A DNA stretch of 29,700 nucleotides from the NCBI GenBank assembly GCA_023231475.1, contig JALJEE010000415.1, positions 1 to 29,700 on the forward strand, in the 5' to 3' direction. Shown piece after piece: positions 9,123 through 18,998 of the stretch. The notes beneath the pieces were generated by a model that made no database searches, was not told the DNA's origin, and saw nothing but the letters and a program-made list of their open reading frames with translations. The stretch is from Seison nebaliae. Taxonomy: Eukaryota; Rotifera; Pararotatoria; Seisonacea; Seisonidae. Position numbers and translations under genes: made by a program. Position 1 is the stretch's first letter; the number at the start of each line of letters is the position of its first letter.

Positions 9123-9677
9123 ATGATTAAAATATTATTATTCTTCATCTTATCGATGTCTATTATTCATAATATAACAATGGTCGATTATAATAATATC
9201 GTGCTTGAATTTACAATATCTTCTGGAAGTCCAACAATAGCTCCTAACTTCCTTATGCGTGTCGATGTACGTTCGAATGAACAGAGTACATCTCTCTATT
9301 TTCCCAAAAGTGAACTTAATCCTTATGAAGCTGGAATCGTTGGATCGGGTGTTTTTAGGTATACTTTGCCTGATCCCACGAAACTGATTTTCCTTCCACA
9401 AAATTCCGATATAATGATACATCAAGTTATTTCTTCTTTTGTATATATTGTCAGATAAAAATTACTTAGGTTCACGTCGCCAAATTCTCTCAATACTATT
9501 GTTTCGACGATCAATTATTAAGCGATGGTGGTCAATATGAAAAAAGTTCATTTTGCTTACGATTTTGTTAATGTTTTTTAAACAGTGCCACAATCCGAAC
9601 CATGTTCATTTGCAACTGAAAACAAGTACGACAAATTTCTTCTCATCTTCATTATCGTTCCGTTGCTTATTGGATAA
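9123..9677 (+). CDS. Short secreted or membrane-anchored protein of unknown family, paralogue 1
   Basis: Exons 9123-9425, 9470-9545 and 9586-9677 encode 156 residues; introns are only 44 and 40 nt (phases 0 and 1). The N-terminus is a signal peptide (MIKILLFFILSMSII). A beta-rich ectodomain follows (IVLEFTISSGSPTIAP, LMRVDVRS), then KFSQYYCFDDQLLSDGGQYE and PQSEPCSF. The last 13 residues (FLLIFIIVPLLIG) are hydrophobic and reach the stop, as in a GPI-attachment signal or a very short tail anchor. The mature part has two cysteines, possibly a disulfide. The gene at 10811 has the same exon layout and matching blocks, which strongly supports this splice model. I do not recognise the family; function is unknown. 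Confidence 0.75.
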
Positions 9678-10810
9678 TTAGTTTTAAAGAATTTCAATTG
9701 ATTTATTCATTCATCTATTTCTTCTTAATTTGACCCGACGATATTTCACATTCAATTAATTTTAAAGTTAAATTTTATAATAAATTACATAAAATGGCAA
9801 AAAAGTAAAAACAACGAACACTTCTAATTATGACTAAACAGTTCATAATTTTTTCAGAGAGAACATGAGAATGAGATCAAATTTTCAATTGAAAATTGAG
9901 TTACACTTACGTTATAAGTCGAGTGACCAATTTCAAGATAATGATTTCAAGAATATAATAAAAAAATAATTATGTGTAACTAAAAAGTAAGTAAATTCAT
10001 CATCGTCATAGTTTTAATTAGTCTTAATAGAATTTAAGTAAATTTGAGTATTCCCAACCGAATTAAAAATTTTAGATACTTTAACTTGTTTGGTGAACTT
10101 TATATGAAATACAAGAAAATTCATAAAGAAGATTATGGTGCATAACAATGGATTCAATTAATTAACCTTTACTACATTTTAAATATTGATAACATATTTT
10201 AAATTTTAAGTAAGAAGAGAAACTACATCAAACAAGTGGAATACAAATCTTAATGGAACTTTTAATACATCAAACACAATTAATAGTTTTCCATTAATAT
10301 AACAATATAAAAATAAACATTTTTTTTATCTTTCTGTTTCATCTGCCAGAATTTCCATGAGGAATCTGCTTTCAATAAGCAATTTCAACGATATTAACAT
10401 GGAATATTTGCATTAATCATTAGATTAATTCTCATTTAAATAACCTTAATCGTTCACCATTCAATTTATCCAGATATCATCAATGTTTTTCATATTCGTC
10501 TGTATTCGTTGTTATGGTCGATTTGTGACTTGGAATGATGGATATTCTTCTCATTTATTAATATCCAACGTCATTCAAATTGAATGATTCAATATATTCA
10601 CCATATTCATTATATGGTCATTCAAGTTACAATTTGTTTGGAAATCAATTAAAGATATAGAACTTCTTAAATTAAAATCGATTTCTTTGTTTGTTCTCAA
10701 AATTTCCTAAACCCGTTCAAGTATTTCATCTAATGCCACTTTTTAATGAAATAAATGTGAATATATTATAATCGTCAATTTGTTCTGGGAAAAGTATTTT
10801 CATTTGGAAA
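9678..10810. other. Intergenic region between the two paralogues
   Basis: This 1.1 kb AT-rich stretch separates the tandem pair. I looked for a third degenerate copy (blocks QYYCF or PQSE) and saw none. An AATAAA-like TAATAAATT lies near 9778, about 100 bp past the first paralogue's stop, and may serve as its poly(A) signal. Confidence 0.4.
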
Positions 10811-11351
10811 ATGATGAAACTTTTACTCTTTGTTATGGCAATCTTAACACACAAATCTTTACAAGTAGCCAGTTTATCTATCGAATTGACAGTTGCACCA
10901 AATTCTCCTCCAATACCTGAATCTTTTATACTGCTCATAGAAATATTTAACAATGAAAGTCAATCACCATTTTTCGTACAACCTACTAAATCTGGTTTTG
11001 TTAGTGTAATAAATATTAAGTACGTCGGAGAAATTCCAACAAAAATGTCTTTTACTCCGACCGGCTCAAATATAATTTTGAACAAAGTTTTTATTTGTTT
11101 TTCAAAAAATTTAATAATTTTCAATTTACAAAGTTGTTCTTTACTCATTATTGTCAATATTATTGTTTCCCAAATCAATTGTTGATTAACGGAATGGGAT
11201 ATGAAATAAGTTTTCTTCATTTCTCCAATTAATTATGTTATGTTTCATTCATTTAGTACCACAAAGTGAAGAGTGCTCAAGTTCGATACAAATAAAATTT
11301 AAGAAGATTATGATAATTTTTTTAGTTCTTCCGATTATCTTAATTTATTAA
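10811..11351 (+). CDS. Short secreted or membrane-anchored protein of unknown family, paralogue 2
   Basis: Exons 10811-11086, 11134-11209 and 11257-11351 encode 148 residues. Both introns are 47 nt and start GTTTT. The second exon is exactly 76 nt in both paralogues, with the same phases (0 and 1). The signal peptide is MMKLLLFVMAILTHKSLQVA. Matching blocks are SIELTVAPNSPPIPESF (vs VLEFTISSGSPTIAPNF), THYCQYYCFPNQLLINGMGYE split around the shared QYYCF..QLL..G, and PQSEECS (vs PQSEPCS). The hydrophobic C-terminus is KIMIIFLVLPIILIY, again ending at the stop. Overall sequence has diverged a lot while gene structure is preserved, so the duplication is not recent or evolution is fast. A second in-frame ATG at 10814 is an equal start candidate. 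Function unknown. Confidence 0.75.
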
Positions 11352-11561
11352 CGGTTTCTAATAAAAAAAATATATATATATTTCTCATTAATCCATACTA
11401 ATTCATTAGAATGAAGTTCTATGAAAATTAAATTGAAATAAATAAATCGAAAATTTTCTTATTGACAATTTATTCGAACAAACTAAATTATTGATTTTAA
11501 AATTTATTCATTTTCAAAATCATAAATAACTATGAAAATCTATTATTTCATGAAATGTTTC

Positions 11562-12333
11562 TTATGATGAAGTTGGTAAATCAAATCCCGCTTTCTTCAA
11601 TAGTGACGGATCCTTCAACACAGCTAATTCTCCACCGGCTTTATTGAGAAGTTCTGGTTTTTCCATCACCTCATCATATGGACCCATCATCGGTTGATCG
11701 TTCTTTGGGATGACATTATCTGGGAAATAATAATCTCGTAATTCACAAGTCAATTCTTCCATTGGTGGAATATTTGTCCATTTGGCAATCTATTGAAAAT
11801 TTAGAATTACATAAAATTAAAGCAATAATAATAATAATAACAGCTTCGTTATTTTCATTTTTCTGTTTTTGGCAACCCTTTGCAAATTCTTCCGCTTTCA
11901 CAAACTGTAAATATTCATTGAATATAAATCGAAAGAGAAATTGAAACTTCTTCTTCAAATTGTTTCTTCACTTCATTAATTCGATTATCAATATCTTTCG
12001 GATATGCAATTGTCAATTTCGAATACTGTACAAAATCATACAATGATAAGTTACTTAATGAGGAGAAACTTCTTGTTGAAAAGATTTCAAAATTTCGGGA
12101 GAAACATATTTCTCATACGACTTAAAATCGATTGACGATAATTCTTTATTCAAACTTTCCATCCTGATAAAATTAAAAATTTTTTTCACTCATTTAAAAA
12201 AAGAAAGAAACTGAATCTCATATTGTGAATGACGTCCTTTCAACTGATGAAATTGTTTAATTTGAGATGAAGGAACTAATTGTTCGAACTTCGTCCAATC
12301 GATCTTGGACGATGTAAATCTTTTCATTGCCAT
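11562..12333 (-). CDS. ATPsynD: Mitochondrial ATP synthase subunit d
   Basis: Minus-strand exons 12333-12212, 12163-12070, 12025-11948, 11904-11842 and 11789-11562 encode 194 residues, slightly longer than the usual 160-180. The start MAMKRFTSSKIDWTKFEQLV matches the family's N-terminal IDW block. SSIDFKSYEKYVSPEILKSF corresponds to the IDWAYYKANVAKAG-like region, and AKWTNIPPMEELTCELRDYY then FPD to the conserved C-terminal part (MTIEDLNEAFPE, WPH in vertebrates). Subunit d is part of the peripheral stalk that ties F1 to Fo in the inner mitochondrial membrane. A C-terminal extension (GGELAVLKDPSLLKKAGFDL) goes beyond the vertebrate end. All four introns (43-52 nt) begin GTT. A 13-bp sequence just upstream (12363-12375) recurs upstream of the homeobox gene. 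Confidence 0.88.
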
Positions 12334-12818
12334 CTTTATTATTATAATTTATGATTCTCGTCAGATATCAGCGACTTTTTCTAAGCTAAAAATTTAAGCA
12401 AAATTATTTTTAAGATTCCATTTTTTTAACGTAATTAGTCAATGAAAATTATATTATTTACTCCACCCGGGTTTAAAAAATTTTTTTTTAATTTTTTTTC
12501 GTAAAATTCCGTCAAATTATAGCCAGTTTCAGAATTGAATGGTGTTGAAATGTTGAAGAATTATTAATTCAACTCTAAAGGTCTTTTTAATTTTTGATGT
12601 TTCTTACGTTAGAAATTTCTCAAAATATAGTTCGATGAAAAATGTTCATTGGAAATTAAAAATATATGAATGTGGAACGGGTAAATTTATAATATAGAAA
12701 ATAAAACTGATATTATAATTCAAGCAATTAATGATTCCATCATTAATAATAATAAATAAATTTGATTTTTATATTTCTGTTGGTCAAATGTTCTCTAATG
12801 GATGAATTGATTGTCAAT
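12334..12818. other. Intergenic region upstream of ATP synthase subunit d
   Basis: This holds the likely subunit d promoter and the 3' UTR of the homeobox gene. AGATATCAGCGAC sits at 12363-12375, 30 bp upstream of the subunit d start codon. The remainder is AT-rich, with T runs near 12481-12500. Confidence 0.45.
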
Positions 12819-13891
12819 TTATGATTTTTCCATTTTCATAGGAGCAAGTGATGTAAATCCTGATGAATTTGTCATTAAATCATTTCTCATTTCTTCAATA
12901 TCACGTTTCATTTTAGCACGCCTAAGAAAATATTAAGAAAAAATAAAATAGAATTAACAGATTAACCGATTCTGGAACCAAGTGATCACTTGTGCTGCCG
13001 TTAGTCCCAATGTTGTAGCTATTCTATCTCGGTCATGTGGTGATAAATATTTTTGTTTAGCGAAACTCTTTTCAAGTTCATAAATCTGATGTGCTGTAAA
13101 GGCAGTTCGACTTTTACGTTTCCTTCTAACGACAGCAAAGAATCCTGCAGCTGCTGCTGCGCTGGATAATAATTCAAAATTGCATTTCTTCCCAATATCG
13201 TCGTTCGTCATTAAATTGAAATTTTCAGGTTTTCCAAATTTCGGAGAATAGGTTCGAGATTGTTGATTAGGTGAAGGAGAAACGGTTTTATTATCATTAT
13301 TGGAATTTGGTAAAATTGTTGATCCAATATCATTAATATAATCGGATTGATCGTTTGTATTAGTAACTTCATTTTTCAATCGATGATTCGTGAGAAATTC
13401 AGTGAGAACATTCGTTAATGTGTCGGAATAGAATGTTTCGGATTTTTTATTTATTTTTCTACTATTTGATTCGTCATGATTCTCATTCTCCATATCGGTA
13501 TGTATCCAACCATCTTCATTCGACTCAGTTGATGATGAATTGAAAGTTCCTTATAAAAAATGAAAAATTAAATTTTTCGAAAAGAGAAATAATTTTGGAA
13601 AGAACCTCTCGCATCTTCATTCACTATAGTGGCCATTGTCATTAATGCATTGAGAGGAGTCATTTCCGTCATTTTCCTCCTCTTATCATTATTTTCTGGT
13701 ACTTCATTCTTCTCTTCAATTATTTTCCTTTTACGATTAGTTGATCGAGGTGACGATGATGAAGAAGATGAGGAATATTTCAAATCGATATCTTCGATGT
13801 TATTGAAACTCTCCAAAAGATTACTCTCTTTGTCATTATTCTTTTCTAACAGATAATCAATTCCAAACATATTCTTCGCTGAGTTGAACAT
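12819..13891 (-). CDS. lbx: Ladybird/LBX-class homeodomain transcription factor
   Basis: Minus-strand exons 13891-13606, 13549-12967 and 12921-12819 encode 323 residues. The homeodomain reads RRKRKSRTAFTAHQIYELEK, SFAKQKYLSPHDRDRIATTL, GLTAAQVITWFQNRRAKMKR. The combination HQIYELEK..QKYLSP.DRD.IA..LGL..AQVITWFQNRRAK is diagnostic of ladybird/LBX within the NK-like group. Position 50 is Q. The domain is followed by DIEEMRNDL, like the LBX DLEE-type tail. An intron splits the R52 codon. Near the N-terminus, FGIDYLL (residues 9-15) fits an eh1 Groucho-binding motif, as expected for a repressor of this class. Serine, lysine-arginine and alanine runs lie between. In other animals LBX genes specify muscle and neural subsets. 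The start at 13891 puts the eh1 motif at the N-terminus; the frame stays open upstream. No other NK-cluster gene is seen nearby. Confidence 0.9.
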
Positions 13892-16800
13892 GTAAAATTT
13901 GTTGCTAAACAATAGAAATCTACAGAATGAGAAAGATTTCGCTGAATTCAAAGAAGTGGTAAGGGAAAATTGGGGGGAAAGAAGATAAATGATCAAATAC
14001 TCCTGATAATTCGACAATAAACGATAAGTCGGAAAAATTCCTATTGATTTGTTGTTCGGTATATTACTCAAATTTCTCAAAATTTCTTTTTAACATATCT
14101 GTTTCTTGTAAATGAAATGCAGATTCTTAACGAAGCAACAAAAAAATAGATCGGATATCATTAGAAAGATCAATAAAATTTGTCGATTTTCAATCTCTCC
14201 CATTAATCTTCTTATGATTAGAGAAATATATTCTTCATCTGTAAATAAATGAAAGAAATTGATCTATGTCTATGAAAATCAATTCTCCACCTCGCTACTC
14301 CGAGACAGACATAGGTGTTAGTTAGTGACATGTTGTCAACGTTTGTCAATGATGAGATATCAGCGACGATTCGTGTTCGATTCGACTTCAAAGGAAGATT
14401 TCGTGATAATTGAACTAATGTTGTAATTACAACTTTTGCTATTAAATTTCAATCGGAAATCATCAAGTAAAATTGGGTAGTAGATGAATGGAAAGTAGAA
14501 TAAGAAGAAAAAGAACAGTTAATTTGAGATGGGCAAATCGAAACATATGTTTAGCCAACATTTATGTATAATACTAAAATAATCGAATAGTCAAAAGTTT
14601 TGACGAACGAAGTCGGATAAATTGTTCTAATTAAAATTGAGGAATTAGAAGAACAATTGGTCGAATGATCGCTCACTCACACGATATCAAATGTTTTTCT
14701 AATCGATTTGACTTATCACTCACAGCTGTTTTAGAGAGTTATATCCTTAACACTAGATGCCGTTACGATTCCTAATCAATAGAGGAAGAGTTTATTACTT
14801 TTTTCATGTCGGAATTCCCATTATTCTTATTCACACCAAGTCAAAGGAGAATAATGAGGAAAAATCGATCCAATCATCAGTATTATTAATTCATAATCAA
14901 TAAAATTCTTCCAAATTATTGTTCTTCCCCAATTCGCCTTTTACATTCATTAAACATTTGCTCAGTCTGAAACATTCTCATTTATCATCATTTTATGTTG
15001 TTTCTTTTAAATTTAACTTCATAATTTTATCTTAATTAAATATTATTATCAAAGGAAATCTGTTTCTTTTTAACTTTTATAATTTTAAATATCCGAACTT
15101 TATACCGAAATATTGTAGTATTTTTAGAAAGTTAAACAATAATTTCCTAATATGATCATTTCAGTTTTAGCTACAAATTAAATCAGTTTCAGTGCTGAAG
15201 TTTCTGATTTCAGTAAATCATACTGAAGGAACATCCGATTGACATGAAATATGATCATTAACAAATATGAATCAGACTGCATGATGCGGAAGTGCTTGGC
15301 TTCATCATAAAATTTCCGTAATGATTTTTTCACAGAGAAATAATTGAGCTTTAGATGAAACGATCAACTAAAAGTTAGGCTTAATAATTTTCATGTTTTT
15401 GGGTAAACAAAGAAAAGTTTTAATTTAAAAAGTAACAAAATTTTAATTAAATTTATTAATTGAGACATTTTAATAGTTGGAAGAAGGCCTTGGTGATTAT
15501 GTTGGGCAATGAATGTCCATGTGACAAACATGATTTGAAAATTTCAAATTGAAAAAAATTTGACATGAAATGGAAATTTTAATAAATAAACTTCTGGTTT
15601 AATTGACTGTGAATTTGCAGGTGATTGATGTGTGAAAACATTAAATTAATTTAGATAACATGTGAAAGACTTTAGGGAGAGGTATCCGAAAGGAAATTTA
15701 ATTAAAAACTTGTTGAATAGTAATGAGAAGTTTGTAAAAATTGAACGAAAGGAGAATTTGTAGGTTGGATGATAATTAGAAGGGAGATCATATAAAGTGA
15801 TTAGTTTCCATGGAAACGGGAGAGTGGGAAGAGGAAACATATTCTTCACTTTTCCTCCATACCAGTTTCATGGGAGAGGGTGCATTCCCAAACTCTTATC
15901 AATGGAAATCAGTCATGTTTGGAGATGTTGTTCTCTGTTCGTCACATGTGTAAAAAACTGTATGTGTAAAGACAAGACATTATCATCTCATAAATTATAG
16001 AGGTGCATGTAGTACATTAATCTCTTCGAGTGATGGGAAAAGGAAGAGATTGAAAGTGTATGTAGCGTACAATAAATAAACTGTGTGTACTCTGTTCTTG
16101 GTTAACTGTGTCTGGTCATCTTCTCTTGCCTTCATGTTAATGAGAGATAAGTGAAAGAGAGATGTCAATTCGTTTATTAATAGCTGATGAAGAATATTCG
16201 TCGAGAGAATCATTTACCCTTTTTTCCATTTTCCTTTTTTCTTCCCTTACTCTTTTTTTAGGTGGAATTTTTGTAAAAAATTAAGAGAAGTTACTTCTCC
16301 CTACTACGATTAGAATTGATTGTCGTTTGCACTTATTAACATCTCTGTGTTAGATTCGTATACATCATATGTGAACAGACTGTTCGAAATGGTTACAGCC
16401 TTTTCTTTAGTATACGAGACTGGCCTCTATGTATTTTGAGGGGGGACGGCTGTATAAATCTGTAGATTTTGAGTGAGTATATGTTGACAGGGATACATTT
16501 ATCCTAGCGTCTCTTTTGCGTAATTAAAAATAAAAGTAAACACAATGACTCTCTTGTTTAAGGTTTCCTTCCATTGTTTTCTTTCTTCTCCATCGATCGT
16601 ACTCTATTAGAGTCGTGATGATGGATAGTGGTGGGGGACGAGATACAAATGAATTACACAGCTACATCGAATTGATGAACTTAAATAATTAATAGTTGTA
16701 CTTGAATTATTTTCAGTTGGATGATGTTCTATAAGAATTAGAGGGATGAAATCATCTTCTCGCTATTCGGTGAAACAAACACCCTTCATTTGGCTAATGT

Positions 16801-17223
16801 TCGAGGGGGAGAAAGAAAGATGTCCAAGTTGTTCTCTCGTCAAGAGATCCCTTTCGCTACTCTCTCTTTTACCTTCCATCTCCATCGGTCGATATATGTA
16901 CTTCGTTCTTCTCTACGTTCTCACCATTATGATCATGATGATTAATAATCATAATCATAATAAGAGGGAGAGACTATTTGTTGTTATTAAAGAAATAATG
17001 TTCTTTTAAATCTTAAACAATTTCCAATTTCTTCATATGTCACATTCGGTGCATCCAACGTTTATACATCATCATATCATGTTGTTTCGTAGACGTGTAT
17101 TTTGTTTTAATCGGATTCTCTTGGTCAAATCAAGTAAGAGAGGATAAGAGATCGATAGCGCCAAATCCAGACATTTGGATCATCAACACAACCACAAAAT
17201 TAAGTCAGATTGATTAATTCAAA
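13892..17223. other. Long intergenic region between the homeobox gene and the zinc-finger gene
   Basis: This 3.3 kb is unusually long for this gene-dense part of the window and shows no recognisable exon. The homeobox promoter should lie near 13.9-14.5 kb, where AGATATCAGCGAC recurs at 14355-14367 and TTGTCAA is repeated (about 14333-14350). A TATAAAT at 16453-16459, just after a G-rich run, could mark a promoter for the zinc-finger gene 770 bp downstream, implying a long or spliced 5' UTR. Short open frames at 15797-16000 and 16746-17009 have no visible similarity. Confidence 0.4.
16453..16459 (+). promoter_or_regulatory. Possible TATA box
   Basis: TATAAAT follows GGGGGGACGGCTG, a GC-rich patch that stands out in this AT-rich region. 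It is on the strand of the downstream zinc-finger gene. AT-rich DNA yields such matches often, so support is weak. Confidence 0.25.
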
Positions 17224-18751
17224 ATGATTATCAGTTGTCGAGAAAGAGGATGTGACTTCGAAGCAACAAAAATAAAAGAATTACAAAAACATTTGGAGAC
17301 TGTCCATCATTTTTGTATGTTAACGGAAAGAAGAAACTTCCCATCCATACAAGGTTCATTTATACTTTTCCACTTTTCCTCCTTTTTAACTTTTCCTCCT
17401 TTCCTTTTGAAGCTTTCCTTCAATGGAAGGAAGGTATTGAGAAAACGACTGGAGCTTATTTCGTGAGACGTTATGGTGCTAAGAGATATAGTGATATTAT
17501 TATGTACAATTACTATTGTAATCGGAGTGGATCGTATGTGATGAAAAAACCGAAAGAGGAACCGAAAGATGAAATGGATGATTCATTAATGAACGATCAT
17601 CAAATCACTAAAAAGAGAAGGAAAACTACAAAGACTCAACGAAGTACAAATAAAATGAATAGTTATTGTACAGCGTCAATGACAGTTCATCATAATACAA
17701 CTGATGGATCAGTACGTGCTAAAGCTTGTCTGACTCATTATGGACATGAGGGTGGCGGAGCTGATAATCAAAATCTTATAAATTTGGCATTAGTCAGTGC
17801 CGGTGTGAATACCTTCCAACAACAAATGGATCGAACCATCTACGATATGACACAAGATATCGATCCAGCTAATCCCGTTGCATCTGGAACGCCAACTGTC
17901 GGCAATGCTCCACTTGGTGGTGGTGGTGGTGGCGGTGTTGGAGTTAGTGTAACTGGACCTAAAAAAACGAGAAAAAGTAGAAAAATGAAAACGGAAACGA
18001 ATGAACAACTTTATCGGAATAATAATGTAAGTTGTTGTGGTAATAACATCGCGACGACTAATGATATGTCTCAAGGTTTGACGACGACCGTCGTACATTC
18101 TGGTCCCAATTCCGATTTATCACGCGTTACTGATACGTCACATTTGAATACGATGCAGAGTGGTCCATTAAGAAATAATTTAGAATATTCACAAATTATG
18201 TCAAATCGTAATAATGATAATCGACAACAAATGACACCATCCTTAAATTATACTGATGCACTTCGACAATGTGTATTGGAGAAATTGGAACAAGTGGCTG
18301 TTCGTGTACGTGCTACGTCATGTGAAGCTGCACTTCATGCTGTTGCACAACATGCCGATACAGCGATAGCTATGGCGAAACTGTTAGAACAACAACAACA
18401 AAGTACAACGTTATCTCATCAGCAACAACAGCAGCAACAACAACAACAACAAGCACAACATCAACAACATTTGATTGGTGGTCCGAATGCGCTCACTGGA
18501 TCACCATCACCAACCGATTTGATGATTGACACACAAACGGCTACAACTAATACGAATATTCAACAATTACATGACGGTAATCAATCAAGTTCATGTTATT
18601 TATCTTCCTCCTGCTCCAATAACAATAATAACAATAATAACAATAACTATCCAATTCAAAGTTCAAATTTATTACAAAATGCCATTAGTCTCTCATCATC
18701 TTGTTGTCCGCCACAACTCTCACCGTCATCGCCCATTTCATTAAATGAACG

Positions 18752-18784
<33 letters not shown>

Positions 18785-18998
18785 GCAAAGGTTAGAATCT
18801 GATAAATGCATTTCCCCAAAGAATATGTCGAGATTTAATGGGGAATATGTTATATCGTCATCATTATCCGGTCGAACATATCACAAAATCTCCACCGATA
18901 ATCGTCAATCGAGTACGTCATATATCACAACGAATTCAACTCCTAAAAAAGCACCAATAACACAATGTTGTAGGAAGGCGAATAATCAAGTGGTCTAG
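17224..18998 (+). CDS. C2H2 plus FAR1/WRKY-GCM1-like zinc-finger protein with polyQ and polyN runs
   Basis: Exons 17224-17314 and 17413-18998 give 558 residues. Exon 1 encodes a degenerate C2H2 finger (CRERGC at residues 5-10, H23 and H28/29). The 98-nt intron begins GTATGT. Its phase-1 join yields HHFSFLQWKEGIEKTTGAYF, matching a family in many invertebrates where a short C2H2 finger precedes a WKEEEE...FYCNRSG domain. That second domain has YNYYCNRSGSY (C66), NSYCTASMTV (C116) and THYGH (H139, H142), a CCHH pattern like FAR1 and related transposase-derived DNA-binding domains. A basic stretch (KKRRK) sits between. The rest is low complexity: a glycine run (near 17919-17935), two polyQ tracts (about 18419-18460 and 18752-18788) and polyN (about 18619-18646), all coded by CAA/CAG or AAT/AAC. 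The intron has no stop in exon 2's frame, so the frame runs open to 17313. A nuclear regulator is inferred. Confidence 0.68.
18418..18788 (+). repeat. Trinucleotide repeat tracts inside the zinc-finger gene
   Basis: CAA/CAG-type runs at about 18419-18460 and 18752-18788 and an AAT/AAC run at about 18619-18646 encode glutamine and asparagine. They are interrupted by few other codons and are likely to vary in length between individuals. Confidence 0.8.

Noticed and set aside
15797-16000. Plus-strand frame of 67 codons
   Set aside because: No recognisable domain and overlapping frames on the other strand; fits chance.
16746-17009. Plus-strand frame of 87 codons upstream of the zinc-finger gene
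   Set aside because: Starts with ATG but has low-complexity content and no similarity; at most an upstream frame in a 5' UTR.
18526-18744. Second plus-strand frame inside the zinc-finger gene
   Set aside because: Shadow of the repeat-coded N/Q region in another frame.
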